The notes under the pieces are model-generated. The model was not told the DNA's origin. It made no database searches and worked only from the letters and a program-made list of their open reading frames with translations. Of a stretch of 5,334 nucleotides of DNA, positions 1 to 5,334 are shown one piece after another. Positions within the stretch are counted from its first letter, which is position 1; each line of letters starts with the position of its first letter. This stretch comes from Thermoleophilia bacterium UBA5186 (GTDB lineage: Bacteria; Actinomycetota; Thermoleophilia; Gaiellales; Gaiellaceae), in assembly GCA_002413095.1 (NCBI GenBank), contig DHWI01000095.1, forward strand, positions 4,513-9,846, given 5' to 3'. The translations under genes were made by a program, and so were the position numbers.

Positions 1-881
1 AGCGCGACCCCGCCCCAGGTGATCGGCAGGACGAACGCGCCGAAGAGCGAGAGGATGAGCGCGACCGCGCCGAGCGCGCCGGGCAACACCACACCTGGAT
101 GGAAGATCTCGAAGCCGATCCCGGCAATCCCGGCGAGGAAGAGCAGCGACACGAGGTTCGGGTCGATCAGGACGTTCAGGAACTTGTTCAGGAAGGACGG
201 GTGCACCTCGTCCACCTGGGCTCCGGCGAGGTGGAGCGTGAACCCCTTCGGCACGGTCTTCCTCCCGTCGAGTTGGCTCAGGAGCGCCGGCAGGCTCGGG
301 GCGACGACGTCGATCACGTGCATCTTCAGCGCCTGGCTCGCGGTGAGGTTCGACGCCTTCCGTACCGCCAGCGCCGGCCAGGTCGTGTTGCGTCCGTGAC
401 GCTCGGCCAGCGCGGTGAGCGAGGCGACCGCGTCGTTGACCACCTTGCGGCGCAGGTCCTTCCCGATGTTCTGGCCCGTGCCGGAGATTGGCGTCGAGGA
501 ACCGATGTTCGTCTGGGGAGCCATGGCCAATACGTCCGCGGCCTGACTGATCCAGACGCCGGCCGAGGCAGCGCGCGCACCGTCGGGATAGACGTAGACG
601 ATGACCGGGATCGGCGACGCGAGCTCGGCCTGGTAGATCTTCCGCATCGACTCGAGCAGGCCGCCGGGCGTGTCCAGGAGGATCACTACGGCGCTGTAGT
701 GCTCGCTCGCCGCGCGCCTCAGTTGGTGCGTGACATAGCCCTGCGAAACCGGGTTGACCTCGAGGTCGAAGTGGACGGCGAGGACGCGCGGTCGTGCTGC
801 CGCGGCCGGTGACGCGAGCGTGAGAACGGCGCCGAGCGTGGCAGTAACGACGAAAAAGCCCCGCAGAAGCCGCGTTTTCAC
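1..881 (-). CDS. nfeD: NfeD-family membrane-bound ClpP-class serine protease (partial, C-terminus beyond window)
   Basis: Translating the minus strand from GTG at 881-879 gives an open frame of 293 codons that runs off the left edge. Residues 1-28 form a signal peptide (hydrophobic run, then SPAAAA). Residues 31-205 are a ClpP/S49-like protease domain: LLDTPGGLLESM at 68-79, GARAASAG at 101-108 with Ser106 as predicted nucleophile, AMAPQTNIGSSTPI at 119-132, and Lys146 where the NfeD protease PH1510-N has its catalytic Lys (Ser-Lys dyad). From about 242 hydrophobic helices begin, typical of the NfeD membrane part. Full-length members have about 430-450 residues, so the remaining helices and C-terminal OB-fold domain should lie outside the window. 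The start is fixed by an in-frame TAG at 896-894; no Shine-Dalgarno is visible. In this family the protease faces the outside and cleaves membrane proteins, often stomatin-type partners; whether such a partner gene follows cannot be seen here. Confidence 0.93.
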   Translation of the reverse strand, partial: MKTRLLRGFFVVTATLGAVLTLASPAAAARPRVLAVHFDLEVNPVSQGYVTHQLRRAASEHYSAVVILLDTPGGLLESMRKIYQAELASPIPVIVYVYPDGARAASAGVWISQAADVLAMAPQTNIGSSTPISGTGQNIGKDLRRKVVNDAVASLTALAERHGRNTTWPALAVRKASNLTASQALKMHVIDVVAPSLPALLSQLDGRKTVPKGFTLHLAGAQVDEVHPSFLNKFLNVLIDPNLVSLLFLAGIAGIGFEIFHPGVVLPGALGAVALILSLFGAFVLPITWGGVA

Positions 882-890
882 AACGTAAAG

Positions 891-896
891 ACTCTA
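891..896 (-). promoter_or_regulatory. Candidate -10 box for the NfeD protease gene
   Basis: The minus strand reads TAGAGT, which fits the actinobacterial TANNNT -10 pattern. Transcription would start about 3-4 nt before the GTG at 881, so the mRNA would be almost leaderless, in line with the missing Shine-Dalgarno. No convincing -35 is found at 16-19 nt; the nearest candidate (CTGACA, 924-919) is 22 nt away. Prediction by eye only. Confidence 0.3.
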
Positions 897-912
897 TCAG
901 CGGGAGGGTCTC

Positions 913-933
913 AGCCCTTGTCAGCGAAGGGCT
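913..933. repeat. Perfect 7-bp inverted repeat in the divergent intergenic region (candidate operator)
   Basis: AGCCCTT (913-919) and AAGGGCT (927-933) are exact reverse complements separated by 7 nt (GTCAGCG). The repeat lies between the divergent protease and amidase genes and covers the plausible -35 box of the amidase promoter (918-923). There is no T-tract and neither gene ends here, so a terminator is unlikely. A repressor or activator site is the simplest reading, but the binding protein is unknown and chance cannot be excluded. Confidence 0.4.
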
Positions 934-945
934 CCTCGGTACCCT
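918..945 (+). promoter_or_regulatory. Candidate sigma-70 promoter of the amidase gene
   Basis: TTGTCA (918-923) matches five of six bases of the TTGACA -35 consensus. After a 16-nt spacer comes TACCCT (940-945), which fits TANNNT as a -10. Transcription would begin near 952, leaving a leader of about 14 nt before ATG 966. A weak SD-like GGGG lies at 954-957, 8 nt before the start codon. The -35 sits inside the inverted repeat at 913-933. Confidence 0.4.
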
Positions 946-965
946 GGAACCCCGGGGTCGTTTGC

Positions 966-3050
966 ATGAAGCCGTTTCTCGCCGCCTTGTTCGCGTTGCT
1001 CGCCGCGCCGTCCGTTGCTCAGGCCGCGGGAGTCGCCGTGGTCTCACGCGATGCGCACGCTGCGGCAGCCCGCCTCTCGACCGAGAAGCACTTCGACGTC
1101 GTGGGCGTCCACTGGCAGGGCCCCGGCTCGGTGCGGATCCGCACGCGCAGCGTCTCGGGGCGCTGGAGCCGGTGGATCGGCGCCGCGCCCGAGGCGGAGG
1201 ACCTGCCCGACCCGGGCACTCGCGAGGCGCGGGCCACCCGCGGCTGGCGGATCGGCAATCCGATCTGGGCCGGCGACTCGAACGCGATCCAGTACCGCAC
1301 GTCCGGCCGCGTCTCGCGCGTCCGCGCCTTCTTCGTCTCGAGCCCCGTCTCGAAGGTGCCGCTACGCCGGATCGCGCTGACCGCGCAGCCGGCGATCATC
1401 CCGCGCGTCAGCTGGGGGGCCGACGAGTCCGTCCCGATCCGCCGCGAAGGCCCGGTTTACGCGGCCACGCTCAGCGCTGCGGTCGTCCACCACACGGCGA
1501 GCACGAACTCGTACACAGCGGCGCAGTCCGCCGCGCTCATGCGGGGCTTCCAGGCCTACCACGTGAAGTCGAACGGCTGGGATGACATCGGCTACAACTT
1601 CCTCGTCGACCGCTACGGCCAGGTCTTCGAGGGTCGCTACGGCGGGATCGACCGCAACGTCGTCGGCGCGCACGCCCAGGGATTCAACACCGGCACGGTC
1701 GGAGTCGCCGTGATCGGGACGTTCGAATCCACCGGGATCACGCCCGCCGCACGCGCCGCCCTCGTGAGCCTGCTCGCGTGGCGTCTCGATGTCGCGCACG
1801 TGGATCCGCTCTCGACGTTGGACTTCCTCTCCGGCGGGAACCCGCGCTTCGCCACCGGTCTACCCGTACCCCTTCGTGCTGTGTCGGGCCACCGCGACAC
1901 AGGGTTCACCAGCTGTCCCGGGGCGGTTCTCTACGGAGCGCTTCCAGCCATTGCCCGGGATGCGGCGGCCTTCGGCGGGCCGAAGCTGTATTCGCCTGTC
2001 GTACGCGGGGCGATCGGGTCGCCGATCCGGTTCACCGCGCGGCTCTCCGCCGCGCTTCCGTGGACGGTGAGCGTGACCGACGCGGCCCGGACGGTCGTTG
2101 CGGGAGGCGCAGGCTCAGGAACCGCGGTCGACTTCACCTGGGACGCGACGCTCGCTGCGCCGGGCTCGTATTCCTGGCGGATCGACGCCGGGCCGACCGT
2201 CCGCCCCGCGACGGGCACGCTCGGAGGAAAGGCAGCTGCGCTCGCCCTGCAGAACGTGACCGCCTCGCGCTTGACCTTCAGCCCGAACGGCGACGGAAAG
2301 GACGAGGAGACGCGCATCTCCTACACGCTGACTCGGCAGGCCACGGTGACCGCGTCGCTCACGCTTCCCGACGGCACGCTCGTCGCCTCGCTGTTCACGG
2401 ACACGAAGGCGGCCGGCCGGAATACGTTCGTCTTCCGCGGCCAGGGCATGGCCGACGGCGAGTACCGGATCGTCCTGACTGCGGCCGCAGCCGGGAAGGT
2501 CGTCACGGCGACGCTGACCATCGTCGTCAATCGCACGCTCGCGGGCTTCGGCGCGTCGCCGTCTTCGTTCTCGCCGAACTCCGACGGTCGCCTCGACGCC
2601 GTGTCCTTCCCTTTCACGCTGGCCTATTCGGTGCAGGCCGAGCTGCGGATCCTGAGCGGGATGGCCGTCCTGGCCACGCCGTTCGCCGGTCCGCTGGCCG
2701 TGGGGCCGCAGAAGCTTGCGTGGGACGGGACGACTGCCACAGGCGGCCGTGCTCCGGACGGCACCTACAAGGCTGAGCTGAAGGTGACGGACGACCTGGG
2801 CCCGGTGACGCAGACCGTGCCGATACGGGTCGACACAATCGCTCCGCGGCTGCGAGCGCTCTCGCTCGCCCGTCTGCGATTCACGCTGAGCGAGCCCGCG
2901 CGCGTCACCCTCACGGTCAACGGACGCCGGATCGTCCAGCAGGCAAAGCCCGGCACCTTCCACGTCCCGTTTGCCGGGAGACCGCGACGCGTGACCGCCG
3001 TGGCGCTCGACGCGGCCGGCAACCGCAGCCGGACGCTCAGGCTCCCCTGA
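966..3050 (+). CDS. Secreted N-acetylmuramoyl-L-alanine amidase (PGRP/amidase_2) with FlgD-like Ig modules
   Basis: The 694-residue product is predicted to be exported and to cut the bond between N-acetylmuramic acid and L-alanine in peptidoglycan. ATG 966 is chosen because a clean signal peptide follows at once (residues 1-20, ending SVAQA). The same frame is open back to a TTG at 918, but that would bury the signal peptide. Residues 21-140 are a beta-rich region (RIRTR, GRWSRW) of the kind preceding PGRP domains in actinobacterial amidases. Residues 144-336 are the zinc amidase: His175 (VVHHTA), Tyr210 (DIGYNF), His309 (GHRDT) and Cys317 (SCPG) match the zinc ligands and catalytic Tyr of T7 lysozyme and active PGRPs. 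The rest is a stalk: Ig-like modules at about 337-420, 425-522 and 526-625, the last two opening with FSPNGDG (438-444) and FSPNSDG (535-541), then a shorter beta unit to the end. There is no LPXTG motif and no C-terminal membrane helix. The 3' end overlaps the convergent birA gene by 14 bp. Confidence 0.93.
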   Translation: MKPFLAALFALLAAPSVAQAAGVAVVSRDAHAAAARLSTEKHFDVVGVHWQGPGSVRIRTRSVSGRWSRWIGAAPEAEDLPDPGTREARATRGWRIGNPIWAGDSNAIQYRTSGRVSRVRAFFVSSPVSKVPLRRIALTAQPAIIPRVSWGADESVPIRREGPVYAATLSAAVVHHTASTNSYTAAQSAALMRGFQAYHVKSNGWDDIGYNFLVDRYGQVFEGRYGGIDRNVVGAHAQGFNTGTVGVAVIGTFESTGITPAARAALVSLLAWRLDVAHVDPLSTLDFLSGGNPRFATGLPVPLRAVSGHRDTGFTSCPGAVLYGALPAIARDAAAFGGPKLYSPVVRGAIGSPIRFTARLSAALPWTVSVTDAARTVVAGGAGSGTAVDFTWDATLAAPGSYSWRIDAGPTVRPATGTLGGKAAALALQNVTASRLTFSPNGDGKDEETRISYTLTRQATVTASLTLPDGTLVASLFTDTKAAGRNTFVFRGQGMADGEYRIVLTAAAAGKVVTATLTIVVNRTLAGFGASPSSFSPNSDGRLDAVSFPFTLAYSVQAELRILSGMAVLATPFAGPLAVGPQKLAWDGTTATGGRAPDGTYKAELKVTDDLGPVTQTVPIRVDTIAPRLRALSLARLRFTLSEPARVTLTVNGRRIVQQAKPGTFHVPFAGRPRRVTAVALDAAGNRSRTLRLP

Positions 3051-3600
3051 TCCAGCCCGCGTAGGCGCTTTCGAGCCGGTCGAGGATCTCGGCGAGGAGC
3101 TGCGGGCGCACGACGTGAGCGCCCTCCAGGCGCAGCGAGGTGGCGCCTTCGGGAAGCTCGGTCGCGCTCTGCTTGACGTTGACGCCGATCCCGAGCACGA
3201 CGATTCCGTCGCGCGCCTCGGCGAGGATTCCCGCCAGCTTCCGGCCTCCGACGAGCACGTCGTTTGGGTGCTTGAGCGTCGGTTCGACGCCCGCGGCGCG
3301 CACGGCGTCGGCGACCGCGCCACCGGCGACGAGCGAGAGCTCCGGCCAGCGCTCCACGGGCAAGGTCGGTCGGAGCAACACCGAGCAGAGCACGCTCGAG
3401 CCCCGCGGCGCGTGCCACTCGCGCCCGAGCCGCCCGCGGCCCTCCGTCTGCTCCTCGGTCGCTGCGACGGCGCCCTGCGGATCGCCGGGCCCGAGCAGGC
3501 GCTGCGTGGACGCCGTGACCTCCGCGTAGACATACCGTTCGCGCCCGAAACGCCCGTGTAGCAGGGGCGACACGGCTTCGGGAGACAGCGAGTCGTCCAC
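3037..3600 (-). CDS. birA: Biotin--[acetyl-CoA-carboxylase] ligase, minimal form (187 aa)
   Basis: This cytoplasmic enzyme makes biotinyl-AMP and transfers biotin to a lysine of the biotin carrier protein, chiefly that of acetyl-CoA carboxylase. Visible family motifs are AST (30-32, the STN region), the biotin/AMP loop GRGRLGREW (54-62), [17 protein letters not shown] (110-126, usually KWPND) and GIGVNV (137-142). GTG at 3600-3598 is the only good start, because an in-frame TAA sits at 3609-3607. There is no N-terminal winged-helix, so it cannot be a BirA-type repressor. It is also short at the C-terminus: it stops at about the end of the catalytic core, whereas even small ligases such as those of Pyrococcus and Aquifex have about 235 residues including an SH3-like domain. 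No missing domain is recognisable in the other minus-strand frames downstream. The location beside fatty-acid genes fits its job in supplying active carboxylase. Confidence 0.9.
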   Translation of the reverse strand: MDDSLSPEAVSPLLHGRFGRERYVYAEVTASTQRLLGPGDPQGAVAATEEQTEGRGRLGREWHAPRGSSVLCSVLLRPTLPVERWPELSLVAGGAVADAVRAAGVEPTLKHPNDVLVGGRKLAGILAEARDGIVVLGIGVNVKQSATELPEGATSLRLEGAHVVRPQLLAEILDRLESAYAGWIRGA

Positions 3601-3607
3601 CGACGCT

Positions 3608-3614
3608 TAGACTA
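3608..3614. promoter_or_regulatory. Overlapping divergent -10-like boxes between birA and the sigma-factor gene
   Basis: The 24-bp gap between the two start codons (3601-3624) contains TAGACT on the plus strand (3608-3613) and TAGTCT on the minus strand (3614-3609). Both fit the TANNNT -10 pattern, and each lies so close to its start codon that the transcripts would have leaders of only a few nucleotides. A weak -35 candidate for the plus strand is GAGACA (3582-3587), 20 nt upstream, which is longer than ideal. No good -35 is seen for the minus strand. Neither gene has a Shine-Dalgarno, in keeping with leaderless starts. Confidence 0.33.
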
Positions 3615-3624
3615 GTTCCCAACC

Positions 3625-4239
3625 GTGCAACCTCCCCTTCGCAAGCCGCGTCCAATCGAACGATCCCTCCGTCCCGGAGGGGTCCTCGTCTACGAGAGGC
3701 TGAGCGACGCGATCTTGGTCAAGCGAGCGAAGGACGGCGACGAGCGGGCCCTGGCCGCGCTCTGCGAGCGGCATGCGCCGAAAGTCGAGCGGCTCGCGCG
3801 CCACCTGCTCCGCGACCAGGAGGACGCCCGCGATGCGGCTCAGGAGTCGCTGGCGAAGCTCTGCGTGCGGATCAAGCAGTTCCGCGGCGAGTCGCAATTC
3901 GCGACGTGGCTGCACAGGCTCGTGGTGAACACCTGCCACGACGTCGCGGTGCGGCAGCGGGCGCGGCTGCACGAGCCGCTGCACGAGGACGAGCGGGTCT
4001 CGTCCGACGCAGACCCCGCCCGCGAGGCCGATCTCGCCGCGCTGCGCTCCGAGCTGCACGACTCTCTGGCCGGCATCCCGTCGGACCAGGCGCGGGTCGT
4101 CGTCCTGAAGGACGCGCTCGGCTTCTCGTTCGAGGAGATCTCGACCGCCTCCGGCATGCCGATCGGCACCGCGAAGTGCTACGCGCACCGCGGCCGCAAC
4201 CGGCTCCGCGAGCGGCTCGAAACGCGCGACGTCGCGTGA
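3625..4239 (+). CDS. ECF-like sigma-70 family RNA polymerase sigma factor
   Basis: The 204-residue product should direct RNA polymerase to a set of promoters. Sigma region 2 spans about 28-113: [21 protein letters not shown], the DARDAAQE segment that normally binds the core enzyme, then [20 protein letters not shown] polar acidic linker follows (114-140). Region 4 spans about 144-198, with the helix-turn-helix in [18 protein letters not shown], where Cys185 replaces the usual Ser/Thr after GTAK. There is no region 1 or 3, so the layout is that of an ECF factor. GTG 3625 is the only usual start codon before region 2; an in-frame TAG at 3613-3615 blocks a longer form. It gives a Pro/Arg-rich leader of about 25 residues with no evident domain match. 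No Shine-Dalgarno precedes it. The stop overlaps the fabZ start by 4 nt. No anti-sigma gene is adjacent in the visible part, so the activating signal is unknown. Confidence 0.9.
   Translation: MQPPLRKPRPIERSLRPGGVLVYERLSDAILVKRAKDGDERALAALCERHAPKVERLARHLLRDQEDARDAAQESLAKLCVRIKQFRGESQFATWLHRLVVNTCHDVAVRQRARLHEPLHEDERVSSDADPAREADLAALRSELHDSLAGIPSDQARVVVLKDALGFSFEEISTASGMPIGTAKCYAHRGRNRLRERLETRDVA
3662..3684 (+). repeat. Hairpin in the 5' end of the sigma-factor message
   Basis: GATCCCTCC (3662-3670) can pair with GGAGGGGTC (3676-3684) across a 5-nt loop, giving nine pairs including one G-U. The 3' arm contains GGAGGGG, a strong Shine-Dalgarno look-alike, yet no ATG, GTG or TTG start in the sigma frame lies at a usable distance behind it. 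The element lies inside the predicted coding region, 37 nt after the GTG start. It may be a translation-control element or a coincidence of GC-rich coding sequence. Confidence 0.3.
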
Positions 4240-4676
4240 CCCTGACGCTTCCGCTGCAGCGCGCAGAGATCGAGAAGATCCTGCCGCACAGGCCGCCGAT
4301 GCTGCTCCTCGACGAGGTGCTCGAGCTCGAGCCTGGCACGCGCGTCGTGGCTCAGAAGACCGTGCGTGAAGAGGACTGCGCGGGCCACTTCCCGGGGAAC
4401 CCGATCATGCCCGGCGTCCTGATGGTCGAGGCGCTTGCGCAGGCCGGGGCCGTCGCGGTGCTCTCCGAGGAGGAGAACCGCGGCAAGCTCGCCCTGTTCG
4501 CCGGCATAGACGACGTGCGCTTCAAGCGCGTCGTGCGTCCCGGAGAGACGCTGCGCCTGGAGTGCGACGTCGAGGCGGTGCGCGGCCCGATCGGACGCGG
4601 CAAGGCGCGGGCAACTGTGAACGGTGAGCTCGCCGTACGCGGAACGCTGACCTTCGCGGTGGGAGACGAGCAATGA
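4236..4676 (+). CDS. fabZ: 3-hydroxyacyl-[acyl-carrier-protein] dehydratase FabZ
   Basis: FabZ removes water from (3R)-hydroxyacyl-ACP to give trans-2-enoyl-ACP in each cycle of type II fatty-acid elongation in the cytoplasm. The 146-residue product has normal family length and a single hotdog fold. Key features are [14 protein letters not shown] (15-28), the catalytic motif [21 protein letters not shown] (51-71) with His51 and Glu65 matching E. coli His54 and Glu68, [17 protein letters not shown] (88-104) and [12 protein letters not shown] (122-133). The GTG start overlaps the sigma-factor TGA (GTGA, 4236-4239) and has no clear ribosome site of its own, which suggests translational coupling to the sigma gene. 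Its stop overlaps the fabH start in the same way. The catalytic residues and length leave little doubt about the call. Confidence 0.96.
   Translation: MTLTLPLQRAEIEKILPHRPPMLLLDEVLELEPGTRVVAQKTVREEDCAGHFPGNPIMPGVLMVEALAQAGAVAVLSEEENRGKLALFAGIDDVRFKRVVRPGETLRLECDVEAVRGPIGRGKARATVNGELAVRGTLTFAVGDEQ
4661..4665 (+). promoter_or_regulatory. Ribosome binding site of fabH inside the end of fabZ
   Basis: GGGAG lies 7 nt before the ATG at 4673-4675, a good spacing. It supports the overlapping ATGA start of fabH and is the clearest Shine-Dalgarno in the window. Confidence 0.6.
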
Positions 4677-5334
4677 TCGGCTCGGCGAACGGCAGGCCGA
4701 TCTCGATCACGGGGCTCGGCTGCAACGTCCCGGATCGCATCGTGACGAATGCGGATCTCGAGGAGCTCGTTCAGACCTCCGACGAGTGGATCGTGACGCG
4801 CACCGGCATCCACGAGCGCCGGCTCGCAGAGCCAGGGGAGCTTGCCATGTCGGAGCTCGCGCTCCCCGCCGCCGAACGGGCGCTCGAGCAGGCGGGCGTC
4901 GATCCGGCGGAGATCGACGTGCTGATCGTCGCCACGGTCACGCCGGACATGGCCTTCCCGTCTACGGCTGCGATCCTCGCGGACAAGCTCGGCATGCCTG
5001 ACGCGGCCGCGTACGACCTCTCCGCCGGCTGCACCGGCTTCATGTACGCGATCGCGCAGGCCTACGGCATGGTCGCCTCGGGGCTCTCGAAGAAGGCGCT
5101 CGTGATTGGCGGCGACGTCCTTTCCTCGATTCTCGACTGGACCGACCGCTCGACCCTGATCCTGTTCGGGGACGGCGCGGGCGCGGTCGTGATCGAGCGG
5201 GTGGAATCAGGCGGCTTCCTCGGCTTCGAGCTCGGGGCCGACGGCGGCGGCGGCGACAGCCTCTGGCTCCCCGGCAGCGGCTCCCGCAAGTTCGAAAGCC
5301 CCGAAAAGTTCGTGAAGATGAACGGCCGCGAAGT
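4673..5334 (+). CDS. fabH: Beta-ketoacyl-ACP synthase III FabH (partial, C-terminus beyond window)
   Basis: FabH condenses a primer acyl-CoA with malonyl-ACP to start fatty-acid synthesis, and its primer choice sets straight or branched chain ends. The window holds 220 codons of a protein that is normally about 320-335 residues. The N-terminal thiolase-fold half is intact: [18 protein letters not shown] (12-29), [16 protein letters not shown] (35-50), [16 protein letters not shown] (85-100), the nucleophile Cys120 in [11 protein letters not shown] (116-126), [16 protein letters not shown] (146-161), FGDGAGAVV (165-173) and LGADGGGG (187-194). The catalytic His and Asn (His244 and Asn274 in E. 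coli) would lie past the right edge. ATG 4673 overlaps the fabZ stop (ATGA) and has a good ribosome site. Further fatty-acid genes may follow, but this cannot be seen. Confidence 0.96.
   Translation, partial: MIGSANGRPISITGLGCNVPDRIVTNADLEELVQTSDEWIVTRTGIHERRLAEPGELAMSELALPAAERALEQAGVDPAEIDVLIVATVTPDMAFPSTAAILADKLGMPDAAAYDLSAGCTGFMYAIAQAYGMVASGLSKKALVIGGDVLSSILDWTDRSTLILFGDGAGAVVIERVESGGFLGFELGADGGGGDSLWLPGSGSRKFESPEKFVKMNGRE

Noticed and set aside
99..812. Open plus-strand frame of 237 codons across the left end
   Set aside because: It is antisense to the NfeD protease, whose minus-strand translation shows clear family motifs. The plus-strand product is low-complexity Arg/Asp-rich sequence, typical of shadow frames in GC-rich DNA.
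949..958. Ten-base palindrome ACCCCGGGGT before the amidase start, as an operator
   Set aside because: It is pure GC apart from its ends, such palindromes arise easily at this base composition, and it overlaps the weak ribosome site; not strong enough to list.
918..965. TTG at 918 as start of the amidase, adding 16 residues
   Set aside because: The extension would place polar residues before the signal peptide that begins at ATG 966, and the TTG falls in the candidate -35 box.
3016..3032. CCGGC/GCCGG hairpin near the end of the amidase as a terminator
   Set aside because: There are only five pairs, it lies within coding sequence and no T-tract follows.
2115..3533. Long minus-strand open frame of 472 codons antisense to the amidase and out of frame with birA
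   Set aside because: The product is Arg/Ser-rich with no recognisable motif, while both genes it overlaps are well supported. Few stop codons are expected in such GC-rich sequence.
3906..4235. Upstream extension of the fabZ frame inside the sigma-factor gene (a sigma-FabZ fusion)
   Set aside because: The extension is in a different frame from the sigma factor and encodes Arg/Ala-rich sequence without motifs. FabZ homology begins just after GTG 4236 and the 146-residue length is normal.
4307..4335. Palindromic run of GAG/CTC repeats in fabZ
   Set aside because: It is explained by the codons of the conserved LLDEVLELE segment; Leu and Glu codons in GC-rich DNA create CTCGAG palindromes.

Overview
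This is a GC-rich window. Dense gene packing, frequent GTG starts and the gene families present suggest an actinomycetote, perhaps of the Thermoleophilia/Gaiellales type. That placement is inference from composition and gene style, not a database result. The window holds six protein genes, of which the first and last run off the ends. I found no rRNA, tRNA, CRISPR array, insertion sequence or phage gene.

Left block (1-3050): two divergently transcribed envelope genes share an 84-bp intergenic region. On the minus strand (881 to the left edge) is the N-terminal two thirds of a membrane-bound ClpP-class serine protease of the NfeD family. On the plus strand (966-3050) is a secreted 694-residue peptidoglycan amidase (PGRP/amidase_2 type) with a beta-rich N-terminal region and a C-terminal stalk of FlgD-like Ig modules. 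The intergenic region contains a perfect 7-bp inverted repeat that covers the plausible -35 box of the amidase promoter.

Right block (3037-5334): on the minus strand is an unusually short biotin-protein ligase (187 aa). It lacks both the DNA-binding domain and the usual C-terminal domain, and its 3' end overlaps the amidase gene by 14 bp. Only 24 bp from its start, and diverging from it, is a plus-strand operon of an ECF-like sigma-70 factor, fabZ and fabH. Each junction overlaps by 4 nt (GTGA, then ATGA), so the three genes are very probably co-transcribed and translationally coupled.

How it fits together: BirA would biotinylate the acetyl-CoA carboxylase carrier that makes malonyl-CoA, FabH starts fatty-acid synthesis from malonyl-ACP, and FabZ dehydrates the elongation intermediate. 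The sigma factor in the same operon suggests, by inference, a link between a transcriptional response and membrane lipid supply. The left block is also about the envelope (membrane proteolysis and peptidoglycan turnover). No wholly novel multi-gene system is evident. The points most worth a second look are the sigma-fabZ-fabH coupling, the minimal BirA and the two compact divergent promoter regions.
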